58,393 nt of DNA from a bacterium (GCA_021779375.1 JAJYAT010000007.1:1-58393), one strand, 5' to 3'; positions 14,900 to 23,653 are shown, counted from the stretch's first letter. A program made the numbers and translations. The notes: generated from the sequence alone by a model not told the origin.

Positions 14900-17160
14900 A
14901 TCCTCCTAAAGCTCTCCTCCCAGATTTTTTCTAAATCGTGCCGCGGCTTGGAATTCACTGCGCCGACTTTCGCGATTTTCACACCAAATTTCGTCGCGAG
15001 CGTTTTTAGCTTCGCGAAATTCGCTGGTGTGACTTCGAGTAAAAAGCCTGGATTTTCCGAGAATAATTCGGCGTTCGAAAGTCCGGCGAGTTCAAAACCA
15101 AAATTCGTGCCGAAGCCGGATTCCGCTGCTGCGACTGAGACGCCGCCGCGATGCAGGTCGCGATTCGAGACCAGGAATTTGCGCGCTGCCAAAACAAACT
15201 TAATTTCTTTGGCGAACATTTTCGCGTCGAATTCAAAGGCTAGACCAAATTTCTCACCAAGTGCTTTTTCTAGCTCGCTGCCGCCGAGATTTTCACTGCG
15301 CTTGCCGATGAGGATTAGGAGATTGCCCGCGGTTTGGAATTTTTGCGGGACGAATTTTGCGGCATCATTTAATTTCCCCACACACGCCACGAGTGCGCTC
15401 GGATTAATCGAGTCGCGACCATTTTCATTGTAGAGACTGACATTGCCACTGACGAAAGGCGTGCCAAAAAGCTCGGCTGTATTGCGCAAGCCCTCAATCG
15501 CCGCGACGAATTCACCCATTTGCGCAGGCTTCTCGGGATTCCCGAAATTCAGACAGTCGGTGAGGGCGAGCGGCTGCGCGCCGAGCGCGACGACGTTGGC
15601 GATGGCTTCCGCGACAGCGTGCTCGGCCTGGAGTTTCGCCGAATATTTGCCGAGGCTGGCGTCGCCGCCCGTGCCGATCGTGATGCCGATTTTTTTCAAT
15701 TCATCCGGCGCGGTCGTATTCACAAGCGGACGAATAATGGCGCTGCCGCCACAGCCCGCGTCGCGCAGCGTTCCGCCTTGGACTTGTTTGTCGTATTTTT
15801 CGTAGATCGGTTTGCGCGAAGAGATGTTTTCGCTCGCGAGTAATTTCCGCAGAGTTTTCTCGACATTTATTTTTGTGAAATCAAAACTCACCGCAGGAAA
15901 CACTTTATTCTCAGGTACGAAAGCGCGGTCGTAGAGCAGACCCTCGGTCAGGACTCTAGCTGGTGCGTCGATGACTTTCGTGCCGCCGAATTTCAAAACA
16001 TAATTGCCGTGCGTCACTTTGCCGACGACACTCGCGCGCGCGCCGTTTGAGACAGTCGGCAGTGCCCATTTTTCATTGTAATTCGCGAGAATCAGCGGCG
16101 TGATTTGCGGATCGCAAATCCAGCAAAAGCGTTCCTGCGTCTCGGCGGCGGCTATGATTTGCGGTGGGAGATTTTTTTCGCCGACGTGAATTTTTTCCAG
16201 GTCGATTTCTGCGCCGAAATTATTGCGGTCGAGCTGCTCGACGCTCGCGCAGACATTGCCGCCTGCGCCCATGTCTTTGAAACTCACTTTGCCCAAAAGT
16301 TTCCGGCGCTTCAATTCACCGAACAAATCGTAAGTCGAGGCGAGCAACATTCTCTCCAAAAACGGATTCGGTTCCTGCACCGCGCCCTTATTCGTCTCGG
16401 CGTCTTCCTCTTTCAGTTCACCGCTCGCGAAGCTCGCACCGCCGAAGCCACTGCGGTCGGTCGCTTTGCCGATGATGATGATGTCGTATTTTTTATCAGC
16501 TGCTTCTTCCGGTGCGAAAGAATGAATGATTTCATCGTCACTCAGGACACCGAGCGCAATCACATTCACGAGACAATTCGAATCGAAACTTTTTTCGAAT
16601 TCGATATCGCCGCCGAGATTCGGCACGCCGAGCGGATTGCCGTAACCCGCGATGCCCGCGACGACTTCGCGCGCGAGCCAGCGATTCGTGGGTTTCTCGA
16701 TTGCGCCGAAACGCAGCACATCGAGACAGCCGATTACGCGCGCACCCATGCAGAGAATGTCGCGGACGATGCCGCCGACACCAGTCGCCGCGCCTTCGAA
16801 AGGCACGATTTGGCTCGGGTGATTGTGGCTCTCGTGACCGATGACAAGTCCCCACTTTTTGCCTGTTTTCTCCTTCGCAATTTCGACAATGCCCGCATCC
16901 TCGCCCGGTCCGAGAATCACAGACTTTCCGCGCGTCGGTAGTTTTTTCAAATAATTACGGCTGGAACGGTAACTGCAATGCTCGCTACCCTGAATGCCCA
17001 AAATCGTTAGCTCGGTGAGCGTGAGCGGCCGCCCGATTTTCTTTTGAAAATATTTTGCCTCGGCGATTTTTAGCGCGATGCGATTTTGCACCAAAAAAAT
17101 TTCCGCCTCTTTTTCCGGCGAATTCTCGAAATCGAAAACGGGCTCAACATGTTTTTTCAC
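14887..17160 (-). CDS. purL: Phosphoribosylformylglycinamidine synthase, PurL subunit
   Basis: ATP-dependent amidation of FGAR in purine synthesis, working with PurQ and PurS in bacteria with the split enzyme. 757 residues, the size of the small PurL. Visible: GHESHNHPSQIVPFEGAATG (catalytic His and substrate loop), CMGARVIGCLDVLRFG, KDMGAGGNVCASVEQL, a second AIRS-like half with TIGTGGDASLGKYS and DCLNFGNPEKP. The start is GTG with TAAAAT 7 bases upstream, a leaderless arrangement. Its 3' end is present twice (see 14392-14514). PurQ and PurS are not in the window. Confidence 0.95.
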   Translation of the reverse strand: MKKHVEPVFDFENSPEKEAEIFLVQNRIALKIAEAKYFQKKIGRPLTLTELTILGIQGSEHCSYRSSRNYLKKLPTRGKSVILGPGEDAGIVEIAKEKTGKKWGLVIGHESHNHPSQIVPFEGAATGVGGIVRDILCMGARVIGCLDVLRFGAIEKPTNRWLAREVVAGIAGYGNPLGVPNLGGDIEFEKSFDSNCLVNVIALGVLSDDEIIHSFAPEEAADKKYDIIIIGKATDRSGFGGASFASGELKEEDAETNKGAVQEPNPFLERMLLASTYDLFGELKRRKLLGKVSFKDMGAGGNVCASVEQLDRNNFGAEIDLEKIHVGEKNLPPQIIAAAETQERFCWICDPQITPLILANYNEKWALPTVSNGARASVVGKVTHGNYVLKFGGTKVIDAPARVLTEGLLYDRAFVPENKVFPAVSFDFTKINVEKTLRKLLASENISSRKPIYEKYDKQVQGGTLRDAGCGGSAIIRPLVNTTAPDELKKIGITIGTGGDASLGKYSAKLQAEHAVAEAIANVVALGAQPLALTDCLNFGNPEKPAQMGEFVAAIEGLRNTAELFGTPFVSGNVSLYNENGRDSINPSALVACVGKLNDAAKFVPQKFQTAGNLLILIGKRSENLGGSELEKALGEKFGLAFEFDAKMFAKEIKFVLAARKFLVSNRDLHRGGVSVAAAESGFGTNFGFELAGLSNAELFSENPGFLLEVTPANFAKLKTLATKFGVKIAKVGAVNSKPRHDLEKIWEESFRRMWRE

Positions 17161-17167
17161 GCAAGAG

Positions 17168-17185
17168 ATTTTATCACGCTAAAAT
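17168..17185. promoter_or_regulatory. Back-to-back promoter boxes between purL and DUF4112
   Basis: Only 32 bases separate the two divergent start codons. A minus-strand TAAAAT (17168-17173) ends 7 bases before the purL GTG, and a plus-strand TAAAAT (17180-17185) ends 7 bases before the DUF4112 ATG. Both transcripts would start at the start codon, and each -35 would lie in or near the other gene. Polymerase can hardly serve both at once, so expression may be mutually exclusive. Confidence 0.65.
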
Positions 17186-17192
17186 TATCCCG

Positions 17193-17756
17193 ATGACTAC
17201 ACCAATCACTCCCGAAAAAAACTTCCCGGAGAATTTGCCACCGGCGGAGCTCCTGCGCCGCGACTTCGAAAACCAAAAGCAGGCGGTCCACCGGAGGACG
17301 ATTGAGCAGCTGCAAAAAATCGCGGGCGCGGAGGCGCGTGTACGGACTTTCGCGAAATTGATGGATAAATACGGCGTGGACGTGCTCGTCGGACTTTTTC
17401 CCGAAATCGGCGACGCCGCGAGTTCGACGATTGCCGGAATCTACTTACTTTTCGAAGCGCAAAACGCCGAGCTCTCGAAATTCGCTTGTCTCAAAATCAT
17501 CGGACTGCAGACTGCGGATTTTTTCGTCGGGGCCGTGCCAATCGCGGGCGATGTTTTGGATTATCTTTTCAAGGCGAATAAATGGTCGGCCGAACTTTTC
17601 ACTCGCAAAAAAGCTGATCTAATTGCGAAGGCCCGCGCGGCGGGAATTCCGGAAAACGAAATCGCGGCAATCGACCAGTCAGCCGAAAAATTGCCGCAAC
17701 TCGCGCAGAGGATTGTCTCGGCAGTGATGGAGCAGAATGCGGAAAAATTGATTTGA
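17193..17756 (+). CDS. DUF4112 family protein
   Basis: 187 residues. The DUF4112 core is clear: FAKLMDKYGVDVLVGLFPEIGDAASSTIAGIYLLFEA, then GAVPIAGDVLDYLFKANKWSAEL. It has two hydrophobic, Gly/Asp-containing segments that may insert in the membrane. The N-terminal 50 residues and C-terminal 50 are charged and helical. Function is unknown in the family. The start is set by the TAAAAT box 7 bases upstream and by the family boundary; a longer frame to 17055 is the antisense of purL. Confidence 0.85.
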   Translation: MTTPITPEKNFPENLPPAELLRRDFENQKQAVHRRTIEQLQKIAGAEARVRTFAKLMDKYGVDVLVGLFPEIGDAASSTIAGIYLLFEAQNAELSKFACLKIIGLQTADFFVGAVPIAGDVLDYLFKANKWSAELFTRKKADLIAKARAAGIPENEIAAIDQSAEKLPQLAQRIVSAVMEQNAEKLI

Positions 17757-17829
17757 ATTTTGGGTTTTAACCTAGCTGTAAAAAAGCTCAGTGAAGATTT
17801 TTTAGCTTTGCTAAAATCTGCCACTCCCC

Positions 17830-18441
17830 ATGGATCAATTTGAAAAATTTTCGATCCTGATTTCCCACTGCAGCTTTCCCCAAAAGCTAGCTGGGGGAAT
17901 GCGGCGTGCAGTTGCGGCGGCACTTGGTCGCGACTGTAAAGTCAAAGTTTTTTGTCCTTCGCAGCATGAAAAATTTATAACTGAGCAAGAGAGGCGGCAA
18001 GAATTATATTGGCCCAAGCAAAAAACAATCGAAACTTTGCTGAAAATAATTCAGCGCCACCAAATATCAGTTTTGCTTGCGTCTGACCAGGTTTGTGAAT
18101 CCATGCAAGATTTTTTACCACCACCATTAAAAGCCAATAAACTAGGAGGTGATGCTCAGCAGCAATTGGAGCTGCTTCCGAAATACCTCGAGAGGACATT
18201 TTCTGAGAGAGGAATTCCTTTCGATCAGAATCGATTTAATCAGGAATTTGTAATTCTAAAAATAGAAATACTAAAATGGGTGCTGATTAAAGTTGCAAGG
18301 CGGCGAGCGAGTCTTTTGCGATGCCACTTAGACACAAGGATGCCACTACATAATTTTAATTTGAAGTTGGCTCATTTACTTGCAGAAGAGGAGACGATTC
18401 AGAAATTGCTCGACGAGCTAGAGACTAAAAAAAATGCCTAA
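17830..18441 (+). CDS. Hypothetical protein upstream of rarA
   Basis: 203 residues, soluble, with a Cys-containing N-terminal part (ILISHCSFPQKLAGGMRRAVAAALGRD, KVKVFCPSQHEKF) and a helical C-terminal half. Codon use is AT-richer than its neighbours. The promoter TAAAAT (17812-17817) lies 12 bases upstream of the ATG, and the 3' end overlaps the rarA start by 8 bases, so it drives rarA co-translation. I do not recognise the family; the N-terminus is faintly like nucleotide-binding folds but has no P-loop. Confidence 0.75.
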   Translation: MDQFEKFSILISHCSFPQKLAGGMRRAVAAALGRDCKVKVFCPSQHEKFITEQERRQELYWPKQKTIETLLKIIQRHQISVLLASDQVCESMQDFLPPPLKANKLGGDAQQQLELLPKYLERTFSERGIPFDQNRFNQEFVILKIEILKWVLIKVARRRASLLRCHLDTRMPLHNFNLKLAHLLAEEETIQKLLDELETKKNA

Positions 18442-19699
18442 AAAAATTCCTCAGACCGACGATCTTTTCGAGCAGGGTTTTCGCGCGGAACTCGAAAAAT
18501 CCGCTCCGCTGGCTGACCGCATGCGCCCGCGGGATTTCGCTGATTTCGTCGGGCAGCAAAAAATCGTTGGCACGGGCTCGCCGCTGCGCAAGCAGATCGA
18601 ATCGGATTCGCTCGCCTCACTCGTTTTCTGGGGACCGCCGGGGAGTGGCAAGACGACGCTCGCGAAAATCATTTCCGTCAAAACTAATTCCTACTTTCAG
18701 CCGATGTCCGCGATTGGTTTCGCGACGGCGGAATTTCGCAAAACGATTCAGCAAATTCTCGAGCGCCGGAAAATGCAAAAGCAAAAAACGATTCTCTTCA
18801 TCGACGAAATTCACCGCCTCAACCGCGCCCAGCAAGATCAGCTTTTACCCTATCTCGAAAAAGGCGTGATTACTTTGATCGGGGCGACGACGGAGAATCC
18901 GAGTTTCGAGCTGAATTCGGCGATTCTCTCGCGCTCGCAAGTCTATGTTTTAAATTCGCTCCAAATTTCCGATCTCAAAATTTTGGCGAAAAACGCGCTC
19001 CAAAATTCCGAACGCGGTCTCGGCAAGTTCGCTCTTCAAATCACGGACGAGGCGCTCGACCGGATTTGCGAACTGGCGAATGGCGATGCGCGGATTCTTT
19101 TCAATATTCTCGAGCGCGCAGCTTTCTCTGTCGATGGGCAAAAAATTGACCTCGCTTTTGTCGAAAAATTAGTCGCGAATCTCGTTCTGTTCTACGATAA
19201 AAAAGGCGAGGAACATTACAATCTGATTTCCGCGTTGCACAAATCCATGCGCGACGGCGATGCGGACGCGGCGCTTTATTGGCTCGTCAGAATGCTCGAG
19301 GGCGGCGAGGATCCACTCTACATCGCGCGGCGTGTCGTGCGCTTCGCGTCAGAAGATGTCGGGCTCGCTGATCCGGTCGCTCTGCAAATTGCTTTGGCAG
19401 CAAAGCAAACTGTTGAATTTCTCGGACTGCCGGAAGCCGACACGGCACTCGGGCAGGCGGTGGTTTACTGCGCGCGGGCGCAGAAATCGAATTCGGTTTA
19501 CGTCGCGCTCGGACAGGTACGCGCCGACATTCAAAAATTCGGTAATCTGCCCGTGCCACTCGACCTGCGCAATGCGCCGACCAAGCTGATGCAGGAATTG
19601 GACTATGGCAAAAATTATAAATATTTTCACAACGACCCGAGTGCGGCGCAGCAGCAACACTTGCCCGACGAGCTAAGGGGTCGGAAATATTTGAAGTGA
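18434..19699 (+). CDS. rarA: Replication-associated recombination ATPase RarA/MgsA
   Basis: AAA+ clamp-loader-like ATPase that acts at stalled forks. 421 residues: N-terminal MRPRDFADFVGQQKIVG, Walker A WGPPGSGKTTLAKI, Walker B LFIDEIHRLNRAQQD, sensor 1 IGATTENPSFELN, arginine finger region SRSQVY. The C-terminal tetramerisation domain includes DGDADAALYWLVRMLEGGEDPLYIARRVVR, typical of the family, and RKYLK at the end. The start at 18434 follows a poly-A run inside the previous gene. Confidence 0.95.
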   Translation: MPKKIPQTDDLFEQGFRAELEKSAPLADRMRPRDFADFVGQQKIVGTGSPLRKQIESDSLASLVFWGPPGSGKTTLAKIISVKTNSYFQPMSAIGFATAEFRKTIQQILERRKMQKQKTILFIDEIHRLNRAQQDQLLPYLEKGVITLIGATTENPSFELNSAILSRSQVYVLNSLQISDLKILAKNALQNSERGLGKFALQITDEALDRICELANGDARILFNILERAAFSVDGQKIDLAFVEKLVANLVLFYDKKGEEHYNLISALHKSMRDGDADAALYWLVRMLEGGEDPLYIARRVVRFASEDVGLADPVALQIALAAKQTVEFLGLPEADTALGQAVVYCARAQKSNSVYVALGQVRADIQKFGNLPVPLDLRNAPTKLMQELDYGKNYKYFHNDPSAAQQQHLPDELRGRKYLK

Positions 19700-19704
19700 A
19701 ATTT

Positions 19705-20172
19705 TTACGAAACTTGATGCGGTGTGCCAGTGGTTTTGCCTGAGCCTTTGACCAGCACAGCGACGAAATTCGCGAGCGCGATTCCGCCGAGCGCGACGAG
19801 TCCGCCGATGATTACATTCGGGACATAGCGCAAGACGCTGTCGAGGAAGCTAGCGATTTTGGGCAGACCAAACGTATTTACCGCCAGCACGAAAATGATG
19901 GTCAGGACAAATAATTTAAAAATAATTCCCCGGTGGCTTTGTCTAAAAAAATTCGCCACGCCAGTTTTTGTGAGCCAGCGTTTCAGTCGCATGACGGGTG
20001 CGGTTTTGCCGGTGAGCCAGACAAAAATTTTGCCGGCAAGCCAACCAACAACCAAAACAAAAAATCCTTCGACGATATTGGGGAAAGTATCGACGAGGGC
20101 GAGCCAGAGTTGTCCGAGTGATTCCCGGACGTTTTCGACGAGGCTCTGGAAAAAAGAAGGGGCGGGAAGCAT
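19705..20172 (-). CDS. Conserved-TM-helix membrane protein (MscS-related N-terminus)
   Basis: 155 residues with three or four membrane helices: about 27-47 (NIVEGFFVLVVGWLAGKIFVWL), 80-100 (KLFVLTIIFVLAVNTFGL) and 115-140 (VIIGGLVALGGIALANFVAVLV). The repeated helix with Gly/Asn spacing resembles the conserved TM helix module of MscS-related proteins, but no MscS beta domain follows, so it may be a small channel-like or scaffold protein. It converges with rarA, 5 bases apart. Confidence 0.7.
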   Translation of the reverse strand: MLPAPSFFQSLVENVRESLGQLWLALVDTFPNIVEGFFVLVVGWLAGKIFVWLTGKTAPVMRLKRWLTKTGVANFFRQSHRGIIFKLFVLTIIFVLAVNTFGLPKIASFLDSVLRYVPNVIIGGLVALGGIALANFVAVLVKGSGKTTGTPHQVS

Positions 20173-20311
20173 CTTGGGAGTTAAGAACCGAACAAAAAAT
20201 TAGTTCAGGGGAATTTTAAAGCTCTTGGCGGATTTGTCAAAATAGGGCGTTTGCGCGCGGCTCGGCAAAAGAACAGCACGGCGTTTTGTTGACGAAAGCA
20301 CTTAAAAATTG

Positions 20312-20320
20312 TGCTAAAAT
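20312..20320 (+). promoter_or_regulatory. Extended -10 (TGCTAAAAT) of efp
   Basis: TGCTAAAAT preceded by TTGACG (20289-20294). The spacing is 20 bases, longer than ideal, but the extended -10 may compensate. Unlike most genes here, efp would have a leader of about 35 bases; it carries no Shine-Dalgarno site. Confidence 0.5.
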
Positions 20321-20360
20321 CCCGCGGCTCGCATTTCAGCGGCAAATTTAATTTCATAAA

Positions 20361-20921
20361 ATGTACGAAATCACTGACCTTAAAATCGGCACGAATATCG
20401 CAATCGACGGCGAGCCGTTTCGCATCGTCTGGAATCAATTCAGCAAAACCGGACGACAGGGCGGCGTGATGGCGGTCAAGATGAAGAATTTGCTGAACGG
20501 CAAAGTCATTCCCAAGACCTTCCAGGGTGCGGACAAAATCACGCCAGCGGAGATCGCGATGAAGACCGCGCAATTTCTCTACAAAGATGCGATGGGCTTC
20601 AACTTCATGAATTTGGAAGACTTTGAGCAATTCGCGCTTTCGGAGGATGCGGTCGGCGCCGCCGGACAATTTCTCCAAGACGGCGAGGAATATGATTTGA
20701 TGTATTTCGACGGCACGCCGATCAATGTCAACTTGCCAATCAAAATGGAATTCACAGTCAAAGAGACGATGCCAGGCGTCAAAGGCGACACTGCTTCGGG
20801 CGGCAGCAAGCCAGCCTTGCTCGACTGCGGCATCACGGTCGCCGTGCCGCTCTTCATTTCCGAAGGTGAAAAAATTCGTATCAACACGGACACTTTGGAT
20901 TACGTCGAGCGCGCGAATTAA
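20361..20921 (+). CDS. efp: Elongation factor P
   Basis: Relieves ribosome stalling at proline runs. 186 residues, three-barrel tRNA-mimic: N-terminal KOW-like domain, OB domains with DAVGAAGQFLQDGEEYDLMYFDGTPI and the C-terminal signature GDTASGGSKPALLDCGITVAVPLFI. The loop that reaches the peptidyl centre reads SKTGRQGGV with Arg at residue 32, where E. coli has the modified Lys34. This resembles the Arg32 type that EarP rhamnosylates, but no EarP gene is in the window. The prolines usual beside the tip are also absent. Confidence 0.96.
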   Translation: MYEITDLKIGTNIAIDGEPFRIVWNQFSKTGRQGGVMAVKMKNLLNGKVIPKTFQGADKITPAEIAMKTAQFLYKDAMGFNFMNLEDFEQFALSEDAVGAAGQFLQDGEEYDLMYFDGTPINVNLPIKMEFTVKETMPGVKGDTASGGSKPALLDCGITVAVPLFISEGEKIRINTDTLDYVERAN

Positions 20922-20969
20922 TTCCTGCAAAAAGCCGCAAACGTGCTAAAATCAAGAGAATCTTTTTTT

Positions 20970-21599
20970 GTGAATAAGCTTTTTCAGAAAAAATACCGCA
21001 TCGCTTCTGCGCGCCTAAGCGGTTTTGATTATTCCCAGGACGGATATTATTTCGTGACGATTTGTACGAACGGTCGAAAAAATTTTTTTGGTGAAATTAA
21101 AAATCAACAAATGTTTCTGTCGCCAATCGGCAGAATCGCTAGACAATCTTGGCAGGAAATTCCGCAACATTTTCCATTTGTGCAGCTGGATCAATTTGTC
21201 GTGATGCCAGATCATGTTCACGGAATTGTGGTTATTGATAATTGGACCGGCAGCAATGAAAACATCGACACAGATAGAGACGCAAACATTGGCACAGATA
21301 GAGATAGAGACGCAAACATGGGCACAGATAGAGACGCAAAATTTTGCGTCTCTACTACGAGTACGGGAAATAAATTCGGACCTCAGTCCAAAAATCTCGC
21401 CTCAGTTATTCGAGGTTTCAAAGTCGGCGTAAAAAAATACGCGACACTGAACAAAATTCCTTTTGCTTGGCAGCCGCGCTTTTTCGATAGAATCATTCGC
21501 GACGATGCCGAATTTAATCGTGTCCAAGATTACATCAGCACGAATGTGGCAAACTGGGAAAAAGATGCAGGTAGCAGAGATGCTAATCTTTACGAATGA
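20970..21599 (+). CDS. REP-associated tyrosine transposase (RAYT), Y1/HUH type
   Basis: IS200-like single-strand DNA transposase domesticated or co-mobile with REP palindromes. 209 residues from GTG. Visible are DGYYFVTICTNGRKNFFGEI (family N-terminus), MPDHVHGIVVI (HUH metal site) and VQDYISTNVANW (helix with the nucleophile Tyr). Between the HUH strand and the next conserved block (NLASVIRGFKVGVKKYA) lies an in-frame, tandemly repeated insert (21270-21354) ending in a perfect palindrome. TAAAAT is 17 bases upstream. The stop overlaps the uvrB start by ATGA. A start at 20943 is possible. Confidence 0.85.
   Translation: MNKLFQKKYRIASARLSGFDYSQDGYYFVTICTNGRKNFFGEIKNQQMFLSPIGRIARQSWQEIPQHFPFVQLDQFVVMPDHVHGIVVIDNWTGSNENIDTDRDANIGTDRDRDANMGTDRDAKFCVSTTSTGNKFGPQSKNLASVIRGFKVGVKKYATLNKIPFAWQPRFFDRIIRDDAEFNRVQDYISTNVANWEKDAGSRDANLYE
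21270..21354 (+). repeat. In-frame tandem repeat and palindrome inside the RAYT gene
   Basis: Three units of ACAGATAGAGACGCAAA (the second with an extra GATAGA) encode TDRDAN-type repeats. The last unit runs into a 26-bp perfect palindrome (21329-21354; half TAGAGACGCAAAA). Its outer arm TAGAGACG matches the palindrome before hisG (4160-4187). The reading frame is kept throughout. Confidence 0.85.
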
Positions 21600-23590
21600 A
21601 TAAATTTAAACTCGTCTCGAAATTCGCCCCGGCGGGCGATCAGCCGAAAGTCATCAAACAACTTTCGGAGAATATTAAAAAAGGCGTGCACGACCAGACT
21701 TTGCTGGGTGTGACGGGCTCGGGCAAAACCTTTGCGATTGCGAACGTGATTCAAAATCTGCAAAAACCTGCGCTGATCATTTCCCAAAACAAAACGCTGA
21801 CGGCGCAGCTCTGCTCCGAGTTCCGCGAATTTTTCCCAGACAACGCTGTCCACTATTTCGTGAGTTATTACGACTACTACCAGCCGGAGGCCTACATGCC
21901 GGCGACGGATACTTACATCGAAAAAGATGCGTCGATCAATGAGGAAATTGCGAAATTTCGCCACGCCGCGACGCAATCACTGGTGACGCGCAAAGATGTC
22001 ATCATCGTCGCTTCAGTTTCCTGCATTTACGGACTTGGTGACGTCGAGTCTTACCGCAATCTCAAATTTGACATCAGGCTCGGCGAAAAAATCGCGCGCG
22101 ACAAATTGCTACGTCGGCTCGTCGATCTCCAATTCACGCGCGCGCAGTTCGATTTCAAGCGCGGTCAGTTCAATGTCCTTGGCGATGTCGTCGAGATTTA
22201 TCCGCCGGATTCGGACATGGAAATTATTCGCCTCGATTTCTTCGGTGACGAAGTCGAACGCATCACGCGCGCCGACCATTTCACGGGCGAGATTCTCGCC
22301 GAGATGGAGGTGGTGACAATTTTCCCTGCGAAGCACGATGTGACCACGCCCGAAAAAATTCAGTCGGCAGTTGCCCAAATCAAAATTGACCTTAACCAAA
22401 GATTGGCAGAATTGAAGCAGCTTGGTAAAAATCTGGAAGCGGAGCGATTGAAAACGAAAACCGAATACGATATCGAGATGCTGCTCGAAGTCGGTTATGT
22501 CTCAGGCATCGAAAATTACACACGCTATCTTTCCGGCAAAGCGCCGGGCGAGCCACCTTCGACTTTGCTCGACTATTTCCCGAAGGATTATCTTTTGTTC
22601 GTCGATGAATCGCATGTGACGGTGCCGCAAATCGGCGGTATGTATTCCGGCAATCTTTCGCGTAAGCAAACATTGATCGAACACGGCTTCCGCCTGCAGT
22701 CTGCACTCGACAACCGTCCGCTGAATTTCTCCGAATTCGAGGCGCGCATGGGTCCGACGGTTTACATTTCCGCGACGCCCAACGATTACGAAATAGAAAA
22801 ATCTGGTAAAAAAGTTGCCGAGATGATTGTCCGCCCGACGGGATTGCTCGATCCGCCAATCGAAGTGAAGCCGACAGCTGGGCAGATGGACGTCGTTTTT
22901 GACGAAATCGAGAAAACTATTGCACGCAAAGAAAGAGTCCTGATCACGACACTGACCAAGAAATCGTCCGAGAGCCTGACTGAATTTTTGACTGAGAATG
23001 GCATTCGCGTGCGCTATCTTCATTCTGACGTGGTCACGATGGAGCGCATCGAAATTCTGCGCGATCTGCGCCTCGGCAAATTCGATGTCTTGGTCGGCAT
23101 CAACCTCTTGCGCGAAGGTCTCGATTTGCCGGAGGTTTCGACGATTCTCATTCTCGATGCGGACAAAGAAGGTTTCCTGCGTTCGACGCGTTCGCTCATT
23201 CAGACCATCGGGCGCTGCGCGCGCAACGTCCACGGTCATGTCATCATGTTCGCCGACCGGATTACTCGGTCGATGCAGGGTGCGCTCGACGAGACCGACC
23301 GCCGCCGCAAAATTCAAAAAGCCTACAACAAGCAGCACGGCATCACACCGAAGACGATTGAAAAAGCCGTCCTCGACATCGCGGGCGAGAAGCACGATTT
23401 TGGTTTGCGCAAAATCGACCCAAACAAAATTCCAACCGAGGCGCTCGACGGAGTCATCGGCGAGCTGGAAGTCGAGATGGACATGGCTTCGCAAAATCTC
23501 GAATTCGAAAAAGCCGCTGACCTGCGCGATCAGATCGACGAATTGGTGCGCCTGAAGAATGCGGGGAAGACGAGGATGAGGAAAAAATAG
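21596..23590 (+). CDS. uvrB: Excinuclease ABC subunit B
   Basis: Damage-verifying helicase of nucleotide excision repair. 664 residues: Walker A LGVTGSGKTFAIANV near the N-terminus, the beta-hairpin region HYFVSYYDYYQPEAYMP, helicase motifs DESHVTVPQIGGMY, RARVL-type ATTLTKKSSE, INLLREGLDLPEVS and QTIGRCARN, and a C-terminal UVR motif (LEFEKAADLRDQIDEL) that binds UvrC. The ATGA overlap with the upstream transposase makes translation coupled and suggests that the transposase landed directly before uvrB. UvrA and UvrC are not present. Confidence 0.97.
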   Translation: MNKFKLVSKFAPAGDQPKVIKQLSENIKKGVHDQTLLGVTGSGKTFAIANVIQNLQKPALIISQNKTLTAQLCSEFREFFPDNAVHYFVSYYDYYQPEAYMPATDTYIEKDASINEEIAKFRHAATQSLVTRKDVIIVASVSCIYGLGDVESYRNLKFDIRLGEKIARDKLLRRLVDLQFTRAQFDFKRGQFNVLGDVVEIYPPDSDMEIIRLDFFGDEVERITRADHFTGEILAEMEVVTIFPAKHDVTTPEKIQSAVAQIKIDLNQRLAELKQLGKNLEAERLKTKTEYDIEMLLEVGYVSGIENYTRYLSGKAPGEPPSTLLDYFPKDYLLFVDESHVTVPQIGGMYSGNLSRKQTLIEHGFRLQSALDNRPLNFSEFEARMGPTVYISATPNDYEIEKSGKKVAEMIVRPTGLLDPPIEVKPTAGQMDVVFDEIEKTIARKERVLITTLTKKSSESLTEFLTENGIRVRYLHSDVVTMERIEILRDLRLGKFDVLVGINLLREGLDLPEVSTILILDADKEGFLRSTRSLIQTIGRCARNVHGHVIMFADRITRSMQGALDETDRRRKIQKAYNKQHGITPKTIEKAVLDIAGEKHDFGLRKIDPNKIPTEALDGVIGELEVEMDMASQNLEFEKAADLRDQIDELVRLKNAGKTRMRKK

Positions 23591-23653
23591 TAAATTATTT
23601 TTTGACATAAAAGCCTAAAACCTATAGGCTGGGGTCTTTTAATAATTTATTCT

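Noticed and set aside
16105-16941. 278-codon open frame on the plus strand inside purL
   Set aside because: Antisense to a clear, full-length PurL. Its length comes from the GC-rich codon pattern of the host strand and it has no recognisable domain.
22502-23608. 368-codon minus-strand frame inside uvrB
   Set aside because: Antisense to conserved UvrB helicase motifs; no promoter box and no family likeness. The same holds for long frames antisense to serA (48286-49386), hisG (4541-5264) and rseP/frr (36416-37357).
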